Shown: piece by piece, positions 27,001 through 38,849 of the stretch
Layout of the letters: every line of letters starts with the position of its first letter
Numbering within the stretch: position 1 is the first letter of the stretch
Origin: Burkholderiales bacterium UBA1834
Lineage (GTDB): Bacteria > Pseudomonadota > Gammaproteobacteria > Burkholderiales > Burkholderiaceae_C
Direction of reading: 5' to 3'
DNA length: 64,000 nt
Assembly: GCA_002339015.1 (NCBI GenBank)
Contig: DDJC01000091.1
Location: forward strand, 61,288 to 125,287
Notes under the pieces: model-generated
Seen by the model: the letters and a program-made list of their open reading frames with translations, nothing else
What the model was told of the DNA's origin: nothing
Database searches by the model: none
Program-made: the position numbers and the translations under genes

Positions 27001-30000
27001 AGATTACGGCCTCGTAATTCTTGGCATTAGAACTTTCGAAAATTAACGTACCATCCACTGCCACCGTGATTTGATAGTTAGAGCTAACTTCCTCAACAAT
27101 TACATCGTCGGCATCGACCACATAAATGTCGTCGCCTGTGCCTCCTATGAGGGAGTCCGCGCCGCCGCCGCCCACAAGATAATCACTACCAAAGCCGCCA
27201 ATCAGAGTGTCTTGATCTGCGCTACCGTACAAACTATCATTTCCTGCGCCACCATCAAGCAGGTCATTTCCGCTCTCGCCATATATGGCATTTCGCCAAC
27301 CATGATACGCCCCGCCTTCGAACGAATCGTAGGCATATGCCGCCACGGTATCGTTACCGCCTAAAGCATGGGTTACCCTAAAATCCCAAGTGGGATCATA
27401 TATATCCTCCCCCTGATCATTCCAAAGCCACCCATGTGAGGGGCTCCACGACCAATTCACGTAACCACTTGCGAAATAGTCTGCGCCTTGACTAAGGATA
27501 TCGCCATCACTCCATTGGCTCGCCATGATGTTGGTCATGTCATAACCATCAGCCCCCCATACCCCCGCCAATACAATTCGATGATCCTGGACTTTCCCAC
27601 TTGGTTCGGTTGTTTGCCAGGATATCAATGCATCAGTCACGTCATCAAAACTGCCGTCCGCAGCTTGCCAATTCGACAATGAGTAATTTTCAACTCCAGG
27701 TGTCACTGGCAAAAGCCTTCCAACCTCGACCTTTTTCGGATACGGCAGATTGCTATCTTCCCCCCCCCAGAATAGAACGTTGTCAGGCACGCTCAAAGGG
27801 ACAACTCCAGTTGCGAGCCATTCTTGCCCGGTCTTTCCCAAATAGACCCCAGTAGCGGAGCCTCCAACGAAATCCTTCCAATTAAACCAATAGCCCGGCG
27901 TAGATAACTCGCTAATTTCATAAGGCGCTACTGTCCAAATTGAATCACCTTTGTCCAGCATCAAGACCGCGAAATCCGTATTCTCGATGTCAATTACATA
28001 GCGATCCGCCCCCTCTTTTCCGTACACAAGCCTATTATTGGGCACAACAATCAAATCATCCTTTGGCGAACCGTTTAGTATAAAACTACTATTCAACGAA
28101 TTGAGCAAACTCCAGTAACGAGCCTCCCCTGGACTGGAAGCTGAGAATATTCCATAAGCCAACTGGTCGGGGCCATATGTGCGTTGATCAGCCGAGACCT
28201 TACTGGGCGGCACCTGAATTGATTGCGTGTTCCGCAGCTCCTGATAATTAATCGTTTTGTCTGAAAAAACGATTTTATCTACCTGCAGGTGCCCACCCCG
28301 ACCCGAATCAATATAAACTCTAAAGATCCCCGTGTAAACAATACCCGATCCATCATCTTCAAATTGCCACTTGGCATTGCCACTATGAAGCCATGACAAA
28401 TCCAGGGTATCAATGCCTTCCGCACCCAAATTCTGTTCATCAAGAGAAATTATATGAAGATCACCAGAACCCCCAGAGATTAGATACGTGTCATCCCCAG
28501 TCCCCCCGTTTACCTGATCTTCAAGGCCAAACCCATTCGAATATGTCACCCCAATTCCATGATAATATTCGGAATACGGCTTTAAAATATACTGCCCTGC
28601 AATATAATTCCCGCTAGTATAATCCCCGACATATGTCCCTCCCGCATTGATTGTATCATTGCCGCCAAAGCCTAGGATATAGTCAGGCAGACCGATCACG
28701 TGGAAACTCACATCAACAACACTAGAGTCACGGCTTTTGTAGTCACGTTCCAACTCTGCAAGAGAGTATTGCGACAGAAATCTATCGGATGCAATATAGG
28801 ATGTTGATGTGGTGTTTGATGTGGCGTATGGGGAAATCTGTCTTGTTATTGTTTCAACGATTTTTATTCGCCCGCTTAGGCGCGTCCCTAATTCACCGCC
28901 AATTGTTGCCTTTCCTTCCGTCAATTGTTTAAAGTCCACAACATTTCCGGAGGATTGTCGCACCAACTGGATATCCGAAGGACCGACCCAGTTGTACATT
29001 GCATCTTTGGATGCTGAGGCAATCAAATCATCAATGGAATAGCTTACCGAATCGCCGTCCTCATCAAATACGGTCGTAAACAACATGTTATTAATGCTGT
29101 TTTCCCAGGCTCCAGTGGCAAAATAGCCAACTATATCGACAGTGAATTTCCCATCTATTGACTGCACTCGTAGTGTGTCGTAGTGCTGGCCGGTGCCATA
29201 CGCGGGGTAGCGTCGGTCACCCCATATGGCCGCGCTTGGCAAAATAGAACTTTCGTTAAGCTTATTCTGCAGTGCTGTTTTTTGCGATGCACCCAATAGT
29301 GAATCGCTATCATTTATGCCTGGAACTTGCAATGGATTAGCAATACGGAAATACCTCAAGGTTTCAGGCGCCAAACCTTCAGGCATTACTAAGGTATCTT
29401 CGCCACCATGAAAGGTATCTCGAATTACAGTAACCCCATTAGATGCGCGGATATGATCGTTTCCAGCGCCACCATCCAAGAATGCTCCAGACTTGCCACC
29501 AGCAATACTGTCATCCCCTATCCCACCCAAGACGTACCAGTATGCAGCGTCATCTCCACCGTAACGGACGCCATTGACATCAGGGCTTTCATTTGCCGAG
29601 CCTTTAGGCCCGCCGTAGAGTTGGTCGTCCTCATTGCCCCCGATCAATGTACCAATCTGTGACGAGTTGCCCGTCAACTGCAAGTCGTATTGGCTTAGAA
29701 ACTGGAAGCTTTCTTCAGGGCGAAGTCCTTTTGCATTAAATATCCCTCGTAGTGTCGTTTGGACGTTGTTGTCCAGCCAGATCTGGGTATCAAGGTTGTA
29801 TGAGGTATACGTTAGGGAGTTAGTGCTGCCCCAGCTAATCCGAGCGCCCGCTCCATTGTTCAGCAGCGTCAGACCGATGCTGCTGACTGTTGCCACTCCA
29901 TTGAGGCGGACTACATCCACGCCAGTAGCGTTAGCTACCGTATCGTTTCCTGAACTTAGGCCCAGGCTGAGCGTGTCATTGCCTGAGCCGGAGTCGAAAT

Positions 30001-33000
30001 AGTCATTGCCCAAGCCACCATCAAGTACATCATCGCCATCCCCCCCCAGCAGCACGTCAGCGCCTGCATCGCCATACAGATAGTCATTACTGCCCCCTCC
30101 TACCAGGTTGTCTGTACCTTCACCGCCATGCAATTCGTCGTTTCCGTTTTCTCCGTACAGAGCATCATCGTCGATGCCTCCGAATAATGTGTCGTTGCCA
30201 TTGCCACCGGAGAGAACGTCACTGCCATCTTCCCCATACAGAATGTCGCTTCCTAAACCTGCACGCAGTGTGTCACGGCCATAGCCGCCATATAGCGTGT
30301 CAGCCCCCTTCCCACCGACCAAACTGTCGTCGTAGCTTGATACGGTGTCGGTTCCTGTAGCGCCACTGTAGTCGCCGTACATTACGGCTCCAGAGTCACC
30401 GGCAATCAACGTATCGCCACCCTTGCCACCGATCAGCGTGTCTTGGTTGGTTGCTCCGCTATATGCCGTCACTTCAATGCGGTCTTGCCCATCGCCCCCC
30501 CGCAGCGTATTCCCTCCCTCTGCGGCATAGACCGTATCGTTGCCGCTACCAGCATCAATGTTTAAAAAATTGTTCTCTAGCGCAAATATTAAATCGTCCC
30601 CACCCAGAGTCTGAATAATGCGGCTACCGTACTTGAGCTGACTGATGGCGTCTGCGCCTTCTGTGATTGTCCGGCCATCCAGCTGATGGCCGATAGACGC
30701 CCCGTTATCAAACTGCGCATTGAATAAGCCAATGCCTTGCGCCGAGCTCAGTTGTGTAGGAGAGTAGAAGGCGGAACCAAGCGTTACAGTGTCTCCCGCG
30801 CTGCCATACCCCAATAGCGTGCTTACCGTAAAAGCATCTTTAGTAGTACTTGAGAAGCCATTTTTGACCGTCAAATTCTCCACGCCATGGAAAACGAGTA
30901 CATCGCTAGGACCAAGCGAGGGCACGGCACTTGGCTGCAAATAGTCTTTAATCGTCGGCAATATTGTGGTAGACGCATATGCCGGATCTGTTGGCAATAT
31001 AGAACGTGAAGTAATGACGTCTTGACCATCCCCCACATTAAAGAAAAATTTATTGATGCCGCCCCCGCCATTCAGGGCATCATTGCCTTTTCCCCCTATG
31101 AGGGTGTCATTGTTGCCCCCCCCCATCAACGTATCATTGCCATCGCCTGCAAGCAAAATGTCATCACCTTCATCGCCTTGCAGAATCGAAGAACGGTTAT
31201 CGCTTGTTATATCGTCATTCCCGCCTTTACCTTGATAAATGGGCGTGCCGTTTTGTGCCACGAGGCTTGCCCACTGAGCCTGAAGGATTCCCCTCCATTG
31301 GCTGGGCACGTTTATATTTTTTGGAATTGGTGGATTAATGCGGCCAGGCAACATAACATCATCGCCATCTGTGCCTGAAGCCCATTTTGGGGTTATTTCA
31401 TATTTTGCTGACTGCCCCGAGGAGGTGTAATTAAGAGGGAGTCCATTGACCATTGTATCGCCGGAAACCCCATAATATTCTATCCGGACACCGTTCCGCT
31501 GAATACTACCTATCCCACTAAATGACGAAGGTGCAGCGGGCTCCGCTGGTTTATATATTATTTCGCCCTGCAGCTCAACGTGAATTGTTTTACCGGAGAC
31601 ATAGTGGCCGCTTGGGTCCAGGGGAATTACATCTCGCGTAGCCATTCCGACAAGTTGCTTGTTGCTCAATATTGTCGTCACGCCCTCCAGTACAATGGTA
31701 GAAGCACCCGTCGTGATAGTCAGCTTGCCACCGGCCACTGCTTGACTCATCGCGCCCCAGGGAATGGCCGTTTGGGTACGGATACGTAAGGTATCTCCGC
31801 CGCTCCCAACATTGAAGTCCTTGATCGTGGTTGTGCTCGCAACGTCGCCATCGATCAGAAATATGTCGGCGTCAACTCCGCCCGTCAGTGTGTCGTTGCC
31901 TTGACCAGCCACCAGAAGGTCCCGTCCAGCGCCGCCATCCAGGACGTCGTCACCTGCACCGCCTCTTAGATCGTCGTGGCCCGCTGCAGCGATGATGCTG
32001 TCATTGCCTCCGCCACCGATTAACACTTCGCCGCCACTGGTGCCGATCAAAGTATCAGCACCCAAACCGCCGACGGCGCGGTCCAAGCCCGCACCGAGTG
32101 TGATGGATAGCCCTCCGACATGTGATGCCCCGCCGCCGAGGTCCAGTCGAACACTTTTGCTTAAGGCGCTGGCGTTCAACTCGCTAGGTCGGTCAGTGAC
32201 TGGGGCAATAGTCCAGTTGCCCGAGTATTCGTCGGTGACGGTGTAGTGCTTCCAGGATTCAGCATCGGTGCCGACAACCTGCAAATTGGCGGAAATGCTG
32301 CCGCTTCCCCCCCCGCCAGCTGCCGCGTCCTGAACGGTCAGCGTCCAGGTTCCCACGGCGCTCTCGCCGCGGAAGTGCGTGCTCATGATTTCTTGGTCGA
32401 ACCTCAACTCGCCGGCTGAGTTGCTGGCATAGACCTTACCGTCCTGGTACCCAGCTCGGTCCAGTAAGACGCTGGACGTGCCCTTCGGCGAAGTGAGCGT
32501 TATAACGAGATCACTCCAGCGTTCGTGATCAAGCTTAAGTGACACAATTGCTTGCTCAACAATGATGTCGGTGGATGCGGCAAAGGTGAGCGTCTGAGTG
32601 CTCGTTTGCGAGCCCAGGTCTCCAAGCGCACCCGTAGGAGTAGCTGCGACGAAATCATAAGCATCGTGGCCTTGCTCTGACACCCAACTTTCCGCCATCC
32701 GTACGGCAGCATCGGCATCGACCATCCCGAAGCCGTAATCTGAACTGAAGTGCATGCCTTCGGCGCCGTTCCAGTCGTCCGCCTTGTTGCTCATCCAATT
32801 CGTGCCGGTGACAGCACCAGTTCCAAAATCTTTCTTCGCTGTGAGGGCCAGAATGGTCTGAACGTCACGATAGGTGAGTTCAGGATTGGCCTGCAACATT
32901 AGAGCGACCACCCCGGAGACGATGGGCGCAGCCAATGAAGTGCCCTGTGAATCCGTGGTTGGGCTACCCAACACCGTACCGTCTGAGGTCTGTACCATGG

Positions 33001-36000
33001 TACTGGTGGTCCGAATATTGGAGCCGGGTGCTGAAACCAAGATATTCGTACCGCGCTGGCTGAAAGGCTTATCGCTACCACTGGCTGTACCGACATCCGC
33101 AATTCGGTTGACGGCTCCAACGGTAATCGTGTACGGATTAGCCGTCAGTATGCTCAAACCGCTGTCATATCCGCTGGCGCGGTCATTGCCCGCACCAAAA
33201 ACCATGATGGTTCCGCGATCAGCGCGTCCGTAACTTGCAGCAAAAGCGATATCTTTTCCGACGAGGGAGCGTGCAGTAGTGGTTGAGGACAAGCTCCCGA
33301 AGTTGCCCCAAGGATCAGCATATTTCCAACTGTTGTTAACGACATCGTAATGCCCCATCAATGCAAACGATCTCCGTTGATCCAGCAAGTCATGGCTAAC
33401 AGGCAAGGACATCGAATTAAGCGAAGCGTCATAAGCAACACCAACTCCGCCAACGCCATTTCGCGACGCGCCGATCACTCCGGCAACCTGCGTCGCATGA
33501 TCGGAATGCATCAGCGTGTCGATGAAGGCCGCGGACCTATTTGCTTGCAGATCTACGCTGTTAAGGTCGGCGACTTGCTCGCTTACTGCAAACTTTCCTG
33601 CCGACTCCAGTACAAGCACGTTGACGCCCTTGCCTGTATAGCCAGCCCGCCAAGCCACCGGTGCGTCGATTGCACCGAGGTACCACTGCTTCGCAAAGTC
33701 CGGGTCGCTGGGCAGGCTCACGTCGGGCGCAAGGGTCACACGTGCCTTCATGATGCCGTGTTTCGATGGGTCACCGACCAAAGCTACAGTGGGTGCCTGG
33801 TTGGGCTGAGCATCCTTATCCTGGATGGTGTACGCAAATTCCATCGGGCCGATGTAACCTACCTTCGGAGTGAAGACGACGGTGGCTTTGTCGGTACTTA
33901 GCGATACGCTGCCGCCTACCGCATCCCCGACCCAGATGAGGCTCACCTGCGGGCTAGCCAGATTTTGAAAATCAATGTCATTGGCGATCAGCGATCCCGC
34001 ACTGATCGAATAGCTGATAGTAGGCTCGGAAACCGTCAGGCGGTCATTGACCGGCATCGGTGCGACCATGCCTAGATCCCTAGTACTCGTGTTGCTGTCA
34101 TTTTTGTAGCTGAACCGCTCAACGTCACGTACCTGCTGGATGCCGTCTCGATCCGAAACCTGTCCAATCGCGACTATGCTGCCATCGCTGTTTTTCGTAT
34201 CTGTAATCAACCACGCAGTGCTGCCATTGCTATTGGTACCACTGGCTTGGAAGTGGTAGTCCTCTAGAGCTCCCCGCAGAACCAAAAGGTCGACGCCCTC
34301 ACCACCATCAACGCTGTCCCGACCACCGCTAGCAATGAAAACATCGTTGCCTGCGCCGCCTTGCAGCGTATCGTCGTCCAGTCCACCGTCAACAACGTCG
34401 TTCCCCTCGCCGCCGTAGATCAGGTCTCGTCCGCGCCCACCTCGGATCAAGTCATCACCCTTACCTCCATCGAGAACGTCCTGGCCGTCGTCACCGTCAA
34501 GCACATCGTCTGCGCTGCCGCCGATGACGATGTCGTCGCCAGACGCAGCCGAGATCGCATAGTTATCCGCCCCACCGCCAAGCAACACGTCGTTGCCGTA
34601 GCCACCATAGACTACCTCCAGTTTGGCCTGTGCCAGGTTCAGCAGCACGCCCCGGTCGTCTGCGATCAGCGCTGTGTCAATGCCCGCTCCTGCGTCGATG
34701 TCGGACTGCTTGTCCTCGGCATCGATCACCAACAAATCATTCCCCGCACCGGCGGAAAATTCGTCGGCGCCTGCGCTGCCGATCAGCCAATCCTCGCCTG
34801 CCGTGCCGATCAAGGTGTCGCTACCCGCCCGCCCCATCGCCTGAGCAGCACCGCTGCCATTGAGGTCCAGCGTCACACCCTGGTCGGCATGCGCCATCAG
34901 CACTGCACCGTTACTTGACGTGATCTTGTCCACACCTGGACGGTAATCGGCCGTCGTGGTTGTCACCAACTGAGAAGTCGAAGTGTCAAAGGGCAGATCC
35001 CATAACATGCGGGTAGAGCCGTCCGTGTAGCTCGCCTTTACCCCTTTGACGCCGCTGCGGCCCCCGACTACTCCGGTCAGGATATGCGCAGGGTCTAGGT
35101 CGATGGACACGATGCCAGCCTCGGCCAGGCTGCGGCGCTCGTAGTCCTGAGCGTAGCCGTCCAGGTTGGCATCACCCCACAGTTGCAGCTTCGCAAAGAT
35201 CAGGTCGGCGCTGTTGAGCACCTTGTCACCATTGCTGTCCATGCGCAGCAGGTTTAGCGCAACGGTAGGAGCGTTGGCAGTGCTGTCCACCAAGCCAATC
35301 AGTTCACGGCCATTGCTGATGTTGCCGTCGCCGTTTGTGTCCAGCACCAGCAGCGGGTCAGCCGTGATCGGCCAGGGTAGTGACTCGCGCACGCCATCGC
35401 CATCAGCGTCGAACGATACGAGCGATGGCGAGAGCTTGATCCCATCGCCCCCCTGGTCAAGGCTCACAGGATCGGTATAGGGCAACGTATCGCCAACTTG
35501 ACGGTATAGCACCACGCCACTGCCGTCATAGGGCTGCATGCCACCAGCAGTCCAGCCGGAGTTGCTTGATCCAGAGGTGGTCGAAGGGACGTAACGCACG
35601 CCGGCTTGCAGGTGCTCGTTGCCGGCCGTGACCGACTCGGTTGGCGTCAGGCCAATCATGGTGCCGTTCACACCGAAGAAGACCTCGGCCTTGAATGTAA
35701 CGCCCGACGAGTGCGCTACCGTTTGCACTCTCGAATATGCCGTGCCCACCGGCATGCCGCTTGCGGCGACCAGATTGCCCGTCATTTGGGCACCGCCCAT
35801 CTGCGTGCGCACATCGTTCATCTGCGCACGCAGTGAGTTCATCATTGCGTCGGTCGGGTTCAGGTTCTTGTTGCCCGGCCGCGTGCCATTGGTAATGATA
35901 TTGCTCAGCGCGGTGTTAGACAGTCCATCGTTGTTGACGAAGTTGGCATTGGTCTTGACTTCATAACCAGCGCCTGCTTCCAGCAAGCCCCGACCGTTCT

Positions 36001-37612
36001 GGGTGGCACCCACCCCATTGGACGGATTGGGATTGAGGCTGATAGTGTCGACTGACACGTCCAGCACGGCAGGGTTTTGAGCAGATAGATTGAGTGACCC
36101 TGGTGGCTGACTGAAATTTAGCGTGTCCACCGAAATTTGAGGATTGCCTGCCAATGCATCCCTTACGCCGGAAAGATCGAAGCCCATCTTGCCCAGGCCT
36201 TGCAGAGCGCTGTCCAGCACGATTTTGCTGACATCACTGCCGAATGCATAGTCAGCCGCAATGCCTGCCACAATCCCCACCGCCGTAGCGCCTAGCGCAG
36301 GAACACCAACAAAAGAGGCTAACGTACCGGCAGCAAAGCCTGCCACTACGCCTAGCACCAATCCAGCCGCCTCATCTGCGGCCCACTGGGACATGATGGC
36401 TGTAGCCCTGTTGGGTTCGCCTTCCTCATACGCGGCCTTGGCTTCCACTGCGGCGACCATAAAGCCGATTGCGCCGAGCGCCTTTCCGGCGAACTGAACA
36501 CTGGGCTGTTGTGCCATCTTGTGCAGAAATGCCAATGCTCCTTTGTGCCGCTCGATACCGGTAGCCGTAGCATCAATCGTGCTACCGAACAATTTTTCAT
36601 TGCCGTTCGGCGCCCTGTTCTCCCAATACTGATTAAGCCACGCGTGCTCCGTTGCCAGTTTCAGTTGAGCCTGCGCCTTTACGTCCGCCTCGACCTCCGT
36701 AAGACTCGGAGCCGAGGCCCGCATTTCGGCAGCGAGGCGGTTATGTTCAGCAATCAGCATCTCTTTCGGAATGCCATTGACCGCGCGTTGGTCAGTCGCA
36801 TCCTTAAGAAAGCGGTCAAACGCCTCAGCTGTCAAAAACCGAGTACCTTGCCTGCCATCGGGCAGCGTTTGACGCAGGACGTCCCCGCCAGTCACAAGAC
36901 TTGCCGGGTTGGCGTTATAGACATTTTGGGCAAGGAAAATACGGCGCTGCTCTGCAGTCATATTGCCGTAGCCCTGCGCAGCGTATCGGCCAACTAGAAG
37001 ATCATCGTTAAAGTTGACAAAATAGCGGATGTCTTGTGACGAAGCGCCAAACAGGCCGGAGCGCAAGGTATGTCCAAAGTCTTCAACCTGTGCTGCAGCT
37101 TTCAAAGCCAGGGCTTGGCGAGCATCCGGCGTATCTGCAGGATAACCAGGGCGACCAAGATTATTCTTCGCATCGCTGTATTGTTCTTCGATTTCGCCTA
37201 ATACCCCCCGAACAAAATCATCATATGCACCATGTTCTGCCGAATTACCAAAATGCAGCGCAGCGCTAACACTACTATTACCCAAGCGAACTGAATTTGT
37301 TTTGGGTAAATTTGCAAGATTATTGGCATTATTTATATCCCAAACATACGCACCTCCCGGGGCGCCTATTGTTTTATCCCTCAAATCAACAAAAAATGCC
37401 TCTAACTCAAGATTTCCCTTTACAACATTTTGCGGGATCAGATGATGTGTTTGATCTTGATTAGACCAGGTGGCGTGGGTATAAGAAGCAGCCAGTGGGT
37501 CACCTTCTCGCAATCGTCCCCAATAGGCATCCTCGACTAGATTTCGGTAAGTTCTAGTGCTGCCCTTAGTAAAGGTAGGATCGAAGTTAACTGCGGAAGT
37601 GGTATTGGCCAT
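24029..37612 (-). CDS. Giant RTX toxin: N-terminal AHH nuclease domain, subtilisin-like protease with P-domain, RTX repeats, T1SS signal
   Basis: 4527 residues. The start is supported by GGGGAAT just upstream. Residues about 50-140 match AHH-type HNH nuclease toxins: QTHHLIPQN (H56, H57), NNLANLP, and [16 protein letters not shown] (H120, H127). A glycine/alanine-rich hydrophobic stretch follows at about 400-455. Calcium-binding GGxGxD nonapeptides appear in many blocks from about 920 to 4390. A cadherin-like domain lies at about 1180-1285. A subtilisin (S8) domain spans about 1300-1570 (His in [10 protein letters not shown], Asn in GAGNDR, Ser in [11 protein letters not shown]), with a kexin-type P-domain at about 1670-1790. 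The C-terminus has the motif [14 protein letters not shown] seen at the ends of many T1SS substrates. It is the last gene of the minus-strand operon that encodes the ABC transporter and fusion protein. Likely a secreted antibacterial toxin; the target is unknown. Confidence 0.9.
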   Translation of the reverse strand: MANTTSAVNFDPTFTKGSTRTYRNLVEDAYWGRLREGDPLAASYTHATWSNQDQTHHLIPQNVVKGNLELEAFFVDLRDKTIGAPGGAYVWDINNANNLANLPKTNSVRLGNSSVSAALHFGNSAEHGAYDDFVRGVLGEIEEQYSDAKNNLGRPGYPADTPDARQALALKAAAQVEDFGHTLRSGLFGASSQDIRYFVNFNDDLLVGRYAAQGYGNMTAEQRRIFLAQNVYNANPASLVTGGDVLRQTLPDGRQGTRFLTAEAFDRFLKDATDQRAVNGIPKEMLIAEHNRLAAEMRASAPSLTEVEADVKAQAQLKLATEHAWLNQYWENRAPNGNEKLFGSTIDATATGIERHKGALAFLHKMAQQPSVQFAGKALGAIGFMVAAVEAKAAYEEGEPNRATAIMSQWAADEAAGLVLGVVAGFAAGTLASFVGVPALGATAVGIVAGIAADYAFGSDVSKIVLDSALQGLGKMGFDLSGVRDALAGNPQISVDTLNFSQPPGSLNLSAQNPAVLDVSVDTISLNPNPSNGVGATQNGRGLLEAGAGYEVKTNANFVNNDGLSNTALSNIITNGTRPGNKNLNPTDAMMNSLRAQMNDVRTQMGGAQMTGNLVAASGMPVGTAYSRVQTVAHSSGVTFKAEVFFGVNGTMIGLTPTESVTAGNEHLQAGVRYVPSTTSGSSNSGWTAGGMQPYDGSGVVLYRQVGDTLPYTDPVSLDQGGDGIKLSPSLVSFDADGDGVRESLPWPITADPLLVLDTNGDGNISNGRELIGLVDSTANAPTVALNLLRMDSNGDKVLNSADLIFAKLQLWGDANLDGYAQDYERRSLAEAGIVSIDLDPAHILTGVVGGRSGVKGVKASYTDGSTRMLWDLPFDTSTSQLVTTTTADYRPGVDKITSSNGAVLMAHADQGVTLDLNGSGAAQAMGRAGSDTLIGTAGEDWLIGSAGADEFSAGAGNDLLVIDAEDKQSDIDAGAGIDTALIADDRGVLLNLAQAKLEVVYGGYGNDVLLGGGADNYAISAASGDDIVIGGSADDVLDGDDGQDVLDGGKGDDLIRGGRGRDLIYGGEGNDVVDGGLDDDTLQGGAGNDVFIASGGRDSVDGGEGVDLLVLRGALEDYHFQASGTNSNGSTAWLITDTKNSDGSIVAIGQVSDRDGIQQVRDVERFSYKNDSNTSTRDLGMVAPMPVNDRLTVSEPTISYSISAGSLIANDIDFQNLASPQVSLIWVGDAVGGSVSLSTDKATVVFTPKVGYIGPMEFAYTIQDKDAQPNQAPTVALVGDPSKHGIMKARVTLAPDVSLPSDPDFAKQWYLGAIDAPVAWRAGYTGKGVNVLVLESAGKFAVSEQVADLNSVDLQANRSAAFIDTLMHSDHATQVAGVIGASRNGVGGVGVAYDASLNSMSLPVSHDLLDQRRSFALMGHYDVVNNSWKYADPWGNFGSLSSTTTARSLVGKDIAFAASYGRADRGTIMVFGAGNDRASGYDSGLSILTANPYTITVGAVNRIADVGTASGSDKPFSQRGTNILVSAPGSNIRTTSTMVQTSDGTVLGSPTTDSQGTSLAAPIVSGVVALMLQANPELTYRDVQTILALTAKKDFGTGAVTGTNWMSNKADDWNGAEGMHFSSDYGFGMVDADAAVRMAESWVSEQGHDAYDFVAATPTGALGDLGSQTSTQTLTFAASTDIIVEQAIVSLKLDHERWSDLVITLTSPKGTSSVLLDRAGYQDGKVYASNSAGELRFDQEIMSTHFRGESAVGTWTLTVQDAAAGGGGSGSISANLQVVGTDAESWKHYTVTDEYSGNWTIAPVTDRPSELNASALSKSVRLDLGGGASHVGGLSITLGAGLDRAVGGLGADTLIGTSGGEVLIGGGGNDSIIAAAGHDDLRGGAGDDVLDGGAGRDLLVAGQGNDTLTGGVDADIFLIDGDVASTTTIKDFNVGSGGDTLRIRTQTAIPWGAMSQAVAGGKLTITTGASTIVLEGVTTILSNKQLVGMATRDVIPLDPSGHYVSGKTIHVELQGEIIYKPAEPAAPSSFSGIGSIQRNGVRIEYYGVSGDTMVNGLPLNYTSSGQSAKYEITPKWASGTDGDDVMLPGRINPPIPKNINVPSQWRGILQAQWASLVAQNGTPIYQGKGGNDDITSDNRSSILQGDEGDDILLAGDGNDTLMGGGNNDTLIGGKGNDALNGGGGINKFFFNVGDGQDVITSRSILPTDPAYASTTILPTIKDYLQPSAVPSLGPSDVLVFHGVENLTVKNGFSSTTKDAFTVSTLLGYGSAGDTVTLGSAFYSPTQLSSAQGIGLFNAQFDNGASIGHQLDGRTITEGADAISQLKYGSRIIQTLGGDDLIFALENNFLNIDAGSGNDTVYAAEGGNTLRGGDGQDRIEVTAYSGATNQDTLIGGKGGDTLIAGDSGAVMYGDYSGATGTDTVSSYDDSLVGGKGADTLYGGYGRDTLRAGLGSDILYGEDGSDVLSGGNGNDTLFGGIDDDALYGENGNDELHGGEGTDNLVGGGSNDYLYGDAGADVLLGGDGDDVLDGGLGNDYFDSGSGNDTLSLGLSSGNDTVANATGVDVVRLNGVATVSSIGLTLLNNGAGARISWGSTNSLTYTSYNLDTQIWLDNNVQTTLRGIFNAKGLRPEESFQFLSQYDLQLTGNSSQIGTLIGGNEDDQLYGGPKGSANESPDVNGVRYGGDDAAYWYVLGGIGDDSIAGGKSGAFLDGGAGNDHIRASNGVTVIRDTFHGGEDTLVMPEGLAPETLRYFRIANPLQVPGINDSDSLLGASQKTALQNKLNESSILPSAAIWGDRRYPAYGTGQHYDTLRVQSIDGKFTVDIVGYFATGAWENSINNMLFTTVFDEDGDSVSYSIDDLIASASKDAMYNWVGPSDIQLVRQSSGNVVDFKQLTEGKATIGGELGTRLSGRIKIVETITRQISPYATSNTTSTSYIASDRFLSQYSLAELERDYKSRDSSVVDVSFHVIGLPDYILGFGGNDTINAGGTYVGDYTSGNYIAGQYILKPYSEYYHGIGVTYSNGFGLEDQVNGGTGDDTYLISGGSGDLHIISLDEQNLGAEGIDTLDLSWLHSGNAKWQFEDDGSGIVYTGIFRVYIDSGRGGHLQVDKIVFSDKTINYQELRNTQSIQVPPSKVSADQRTYGPDQLAYGIFSASSPGEARYWSLLNSLNSSFILNGSPKDDLIVVPNNRLVYGKEGADRYVIDIENTDFAVLMLDKGDSIWTVAPYEISELSTPGYWFNWKDFVGGSATGVYLGKTGQEWLATGVVPLSVPDNVLFWGGEDSNLPYPKKVEVGRLLPVTPGVENYSLSNWQAADGSFDDVTDALISWQTTEPSGKVQDHRIVLAGVWGADGYDMTNIMASQWSDGDILSQGADYFASGYVNWSWSPSHGWLWNDQGEDIYDPTWDFRVTHALGGNDTVAAYAYDSFEGGAYHGWRNAIYGESGNDLLDGGAGNDSLYGSADQDTLIGGFGSDYLVGGGGADSLIGGTGDDIYVVDADDVIVEEVSSNYQITVAVDGTLIFESSNAKNYEAVIWTPGVSTFVLPGSSQDLEFSSLPTAEQRANFVNSVAHVNDATYNWKWREEVTRTIKSSSASSSTNSLGSHWVLISATNTADSNGKYTFIYKSIEIHNDILQFHITSEENGIDEVQGDMDLDLRDSRYANAENATALGTEAHRLTGNAGDNVLRSNGAGSTLAGLQGNDVYYVFAKEDQALEAAEAGHDSIFTSIDISRLADNVEDIYSKGSGLALTGNALANRIVGDDQANVLDGGANADTLQGGLGDDSYIVSGQEDIVIETSGGGRDTVWASRSYALGDAVTNDIEYMRASSGFGVHMKGNALNQYLIGASGEDTLDGGGGIDTLYGGAGNDTFIVNSAEDVIVEDAEAGSDTIRITYNNDTNDAVEINLGIGRYLNIENAVILSAGAYALNGDSGANYLQGGISGGTLSGGGGNDTLVAVGGMTYLAGGEGQDVYEVDMSSGSHVEINASERDGDIFIIKGVTDKDQLSFFRVTPIMLEMDEHLTWNEGPGTGLKIWRTDMDGSIIVADFFTADGSSSGALESIVVAGQSLIFSDIKAAVSKTEGTAATDFMYGFSKDEVISGLDGDDFIYGGGGFDTLIGGNGDDFITGSGVLEGGSGNDVLVLEEPYGAASSSSTLNGGEGDDVLNTAPSYYHPFGATLDGGRGSDVIRAGNQDIVLHRRGDGVDVVEKYTGSTVLRMEGLKLSDIVMTKTSFSNNLIVATSTGLQQDQVTITGYFNKTGADQIKISVVNDQGGYVQLSAANIAALVSMANELNNSLTGTAGNDVIDGFGGNDTINGQAGSDLLMGGPGNDQLNGGAGNDTLRGGDGSDNLFDASGIDWLEGGAGNDTLSGGGAGDSHNGGEGGDTYILTSSYLSGSLTIVDDDPTVGNQDVIQMDASPFSVLFRQAGNDLIMSRMDSGSNVSIKDWFLGSRHQIEEIASTGAADEYYMYSGYLSNSSVQQLVQAMAGFTPGQGQSAITEVSNSTLYNTIQQAWSVQANVLSDGA
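24450..24720 (-). repeat. C-terminal RTX nonapeptide block
   Basis: Tandem calcium-binding repeats (GGxGNDTLxG type, for example [20 protein letters not shown]), about residues 4297-4387, just before the secretion signal region. They fold upon meeting calcium outside the cell. Confidence 0.85.
29990..30330 (-). repeat. Central long RTX nonapeptide block
   Basis: The longest uninterrupted RTX run in the gene, with 27-bp periodicity; it reads [20 protein letters not shown] and [20 protein letters not shown]. Other blocks lie near 31080-31180, 31900-32060 and 34330-34600. Confidence 0.85.
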
Positions 37613-37659
37613 ATCTATTCCCCGAAACTTTAGTGCTTTGCTTGTAACTGCGCACCGCC

Positions 37660-38355
37660 TTATTCAAAGCGTGCTAAAGCCTCACAAGGATTTCCGTCGT
37701 AGTTGGTATATAAATCAATCCCCGTTATGCCCGCGTCACGCAAAGACTGCATGACGCTTTCGCTCAGGTAGATCACGTTCCACAAGCCATCCTGCCTCCA
37801 TAATGGAAGTTGAGATAGCTTTTCTTTTAAGTCAGGCGTACGTTGAACCACCGGCAGGAATTTGTTTTCCCGCCCTTTTGGAGAAAACATCTTGAATTTA
37901 TTATCAATTGCACCATACGGACCGGACTCATCAATTCTCAAAATGCGGCGAACATTTAATAAATAATATGGAATTTTATTTATCCTACCCCCTTCCACAT
38001 TCCTAACTTCAGTTTCTATATATTCGTGACCAAAATCATCGCAAGCCTCCAAAATAGCCTTAGCTCGCTCGGAAACAATTGCAAACTCACCCACGGCCCA
38101 TATATCTGGCAGCCCAACACCAGGTTGCAAAATAAAAATATAATTCAACTGCTTACAATCCTGAGGCGCGGGCGCCGCTCGAAACATCTTGCAGTGCGGC
38201 CAAGGTGGATCTATTGGAATTTCGTCCATAGCACGGCGCCACTCTGGCTGGACTCCGCCCCAAGGGCCATTTGGGCCGATAGTCTTTGCCACGCCAATAC
38301 CACATTTTTCCCCTGTGAAATCATTAACTGTATGCAGGCGATAAAAATGACTCAT
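37660..38355 (-). CDS. Candidate immunity protein (Imm11/DUF1629-like)
   Basis: 231 residues. The start chosen is the ATG preceded by GAGGAAAC; a longer version from 38403 lacks a ribosome site. The layout resembles the Imm11 (MXAN_0049/DUF1629) family: an aromatic N-terminal part, [16 protein letters not shown] followed by E-Y-I-E, a [14 protein letters not shown] strand, and a C-terminal [19 protein letters not shown]. No signal peptide or membrane helix, so it is cytoplasmic. It lies 47 bp upstream of the RTX gene that starts with a nuclease domain, the normal place for a cognate immunity gene. The family call is from pattern recognition and is moderate; the immunity role is inferred from position. 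Confidence 0.6.
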   Translation of the reverse strand: MSHFYRLHTVNDFTGEKCGIGVAKTIGPNGPWGGVQPEWRRAMDEIPIDPPWPHCKMFRAAPAPQDCKQLNYIFILQPGVGLPDIWAVGEFAIVSERAKAILEACDDFGHEYIETEVRNVEGGRINKIPYYLLNVRRILRIDESGPYGAIDNKFKMFSPKGRENKFLPVVQRTPDLKEKLSQLPLWRQDGLWNVIYLSESVMQSLRDAGITGIDLYTNYDGNPCEALARFE

Positions 38356-38365
38356 TGTTTCCTCT

Positions 38366-38713
38366 TTAACTAATGTTCGAGTAGCTTTCGAACACCATCG
38401 CATCCGTCGGATTCAGGTTCTTGTCACCCTGACGGACGCCATTGGTGATGATGTTGCTCAGCGCAGTATTGGATAGCCCCATCGGGGTTGACATAGTGGC
38501 ATTGGCGTTGGCATTGGCTGTATAACCGGCACAAGCGTACAACAGACCTTGGCCGTTCTGAGTGATGCCCAAACAATCAGGCGGATTGGGGTTAAGTCCA
38601 GTCGTGTCCACAGATACGTATAACACCGTAGAGTTCTGAGCTTGCGGATTGAACGAGCCGGCCGACTGGCTGAAATTTGACATATCAACAGAAATATCGT
38701 GGTTACTTGCCAA
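38366..38713 (-). pseudogene. Truncated duplicate of an internal segment of the RTX gene
   Basis: About 105 codons aligning with RTX residues about 486-590. The stub reads ISVDMSNFSQSAGSFN and [20 protein letters not shown]; the intact gene reads [16 protein letters not shown] and [20 protein letters not shown]. The matching DNA is 38395-38713 versus about 35841-36155. It has no proper start (TTG with a stop four codons upstream), and similarity ends abruptly at DAM, ten codons before the immunity gene. A leftover from a second RTX gene or from replacement of the toxin's N-terminal part. Confidence 0.85.
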
Positions 38714-38840
38714 GCATCCAATCTATGATTTTTTCCTCTGCGGACATATATTCATCAACAAAACCCATCAATTCTCTGCCCATGGACTGAATAATCAATT
38801 TCAAATGGTCAGCAACCAAAAATGACCTTGGCTGTGTGAT
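38703..38840 (-). other. Possible small open frame upstream of the RTX stub
   Basis: A 45-codon minus-strand frame (first ATG at 38783) ending MSAEEKIIDWMLGK. A one-base shift at its end would join it to the RTX stub. It may be the last piece of an older toxin N-terminal domain, an old immunity gene, or chance. Not recognised. Confidence 0.25.
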
Positions 38841-38849
38841 TCAAGTGGA

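Noticed and set aside
24450..34600. Evenly spaced repeats in the RTX gene considered as a CRISPR array
   Set aside because: The 27-bp period is in frame and encodes GGxGxD calcium-binding nonapeptides; there are no unique spacers or cas genes.
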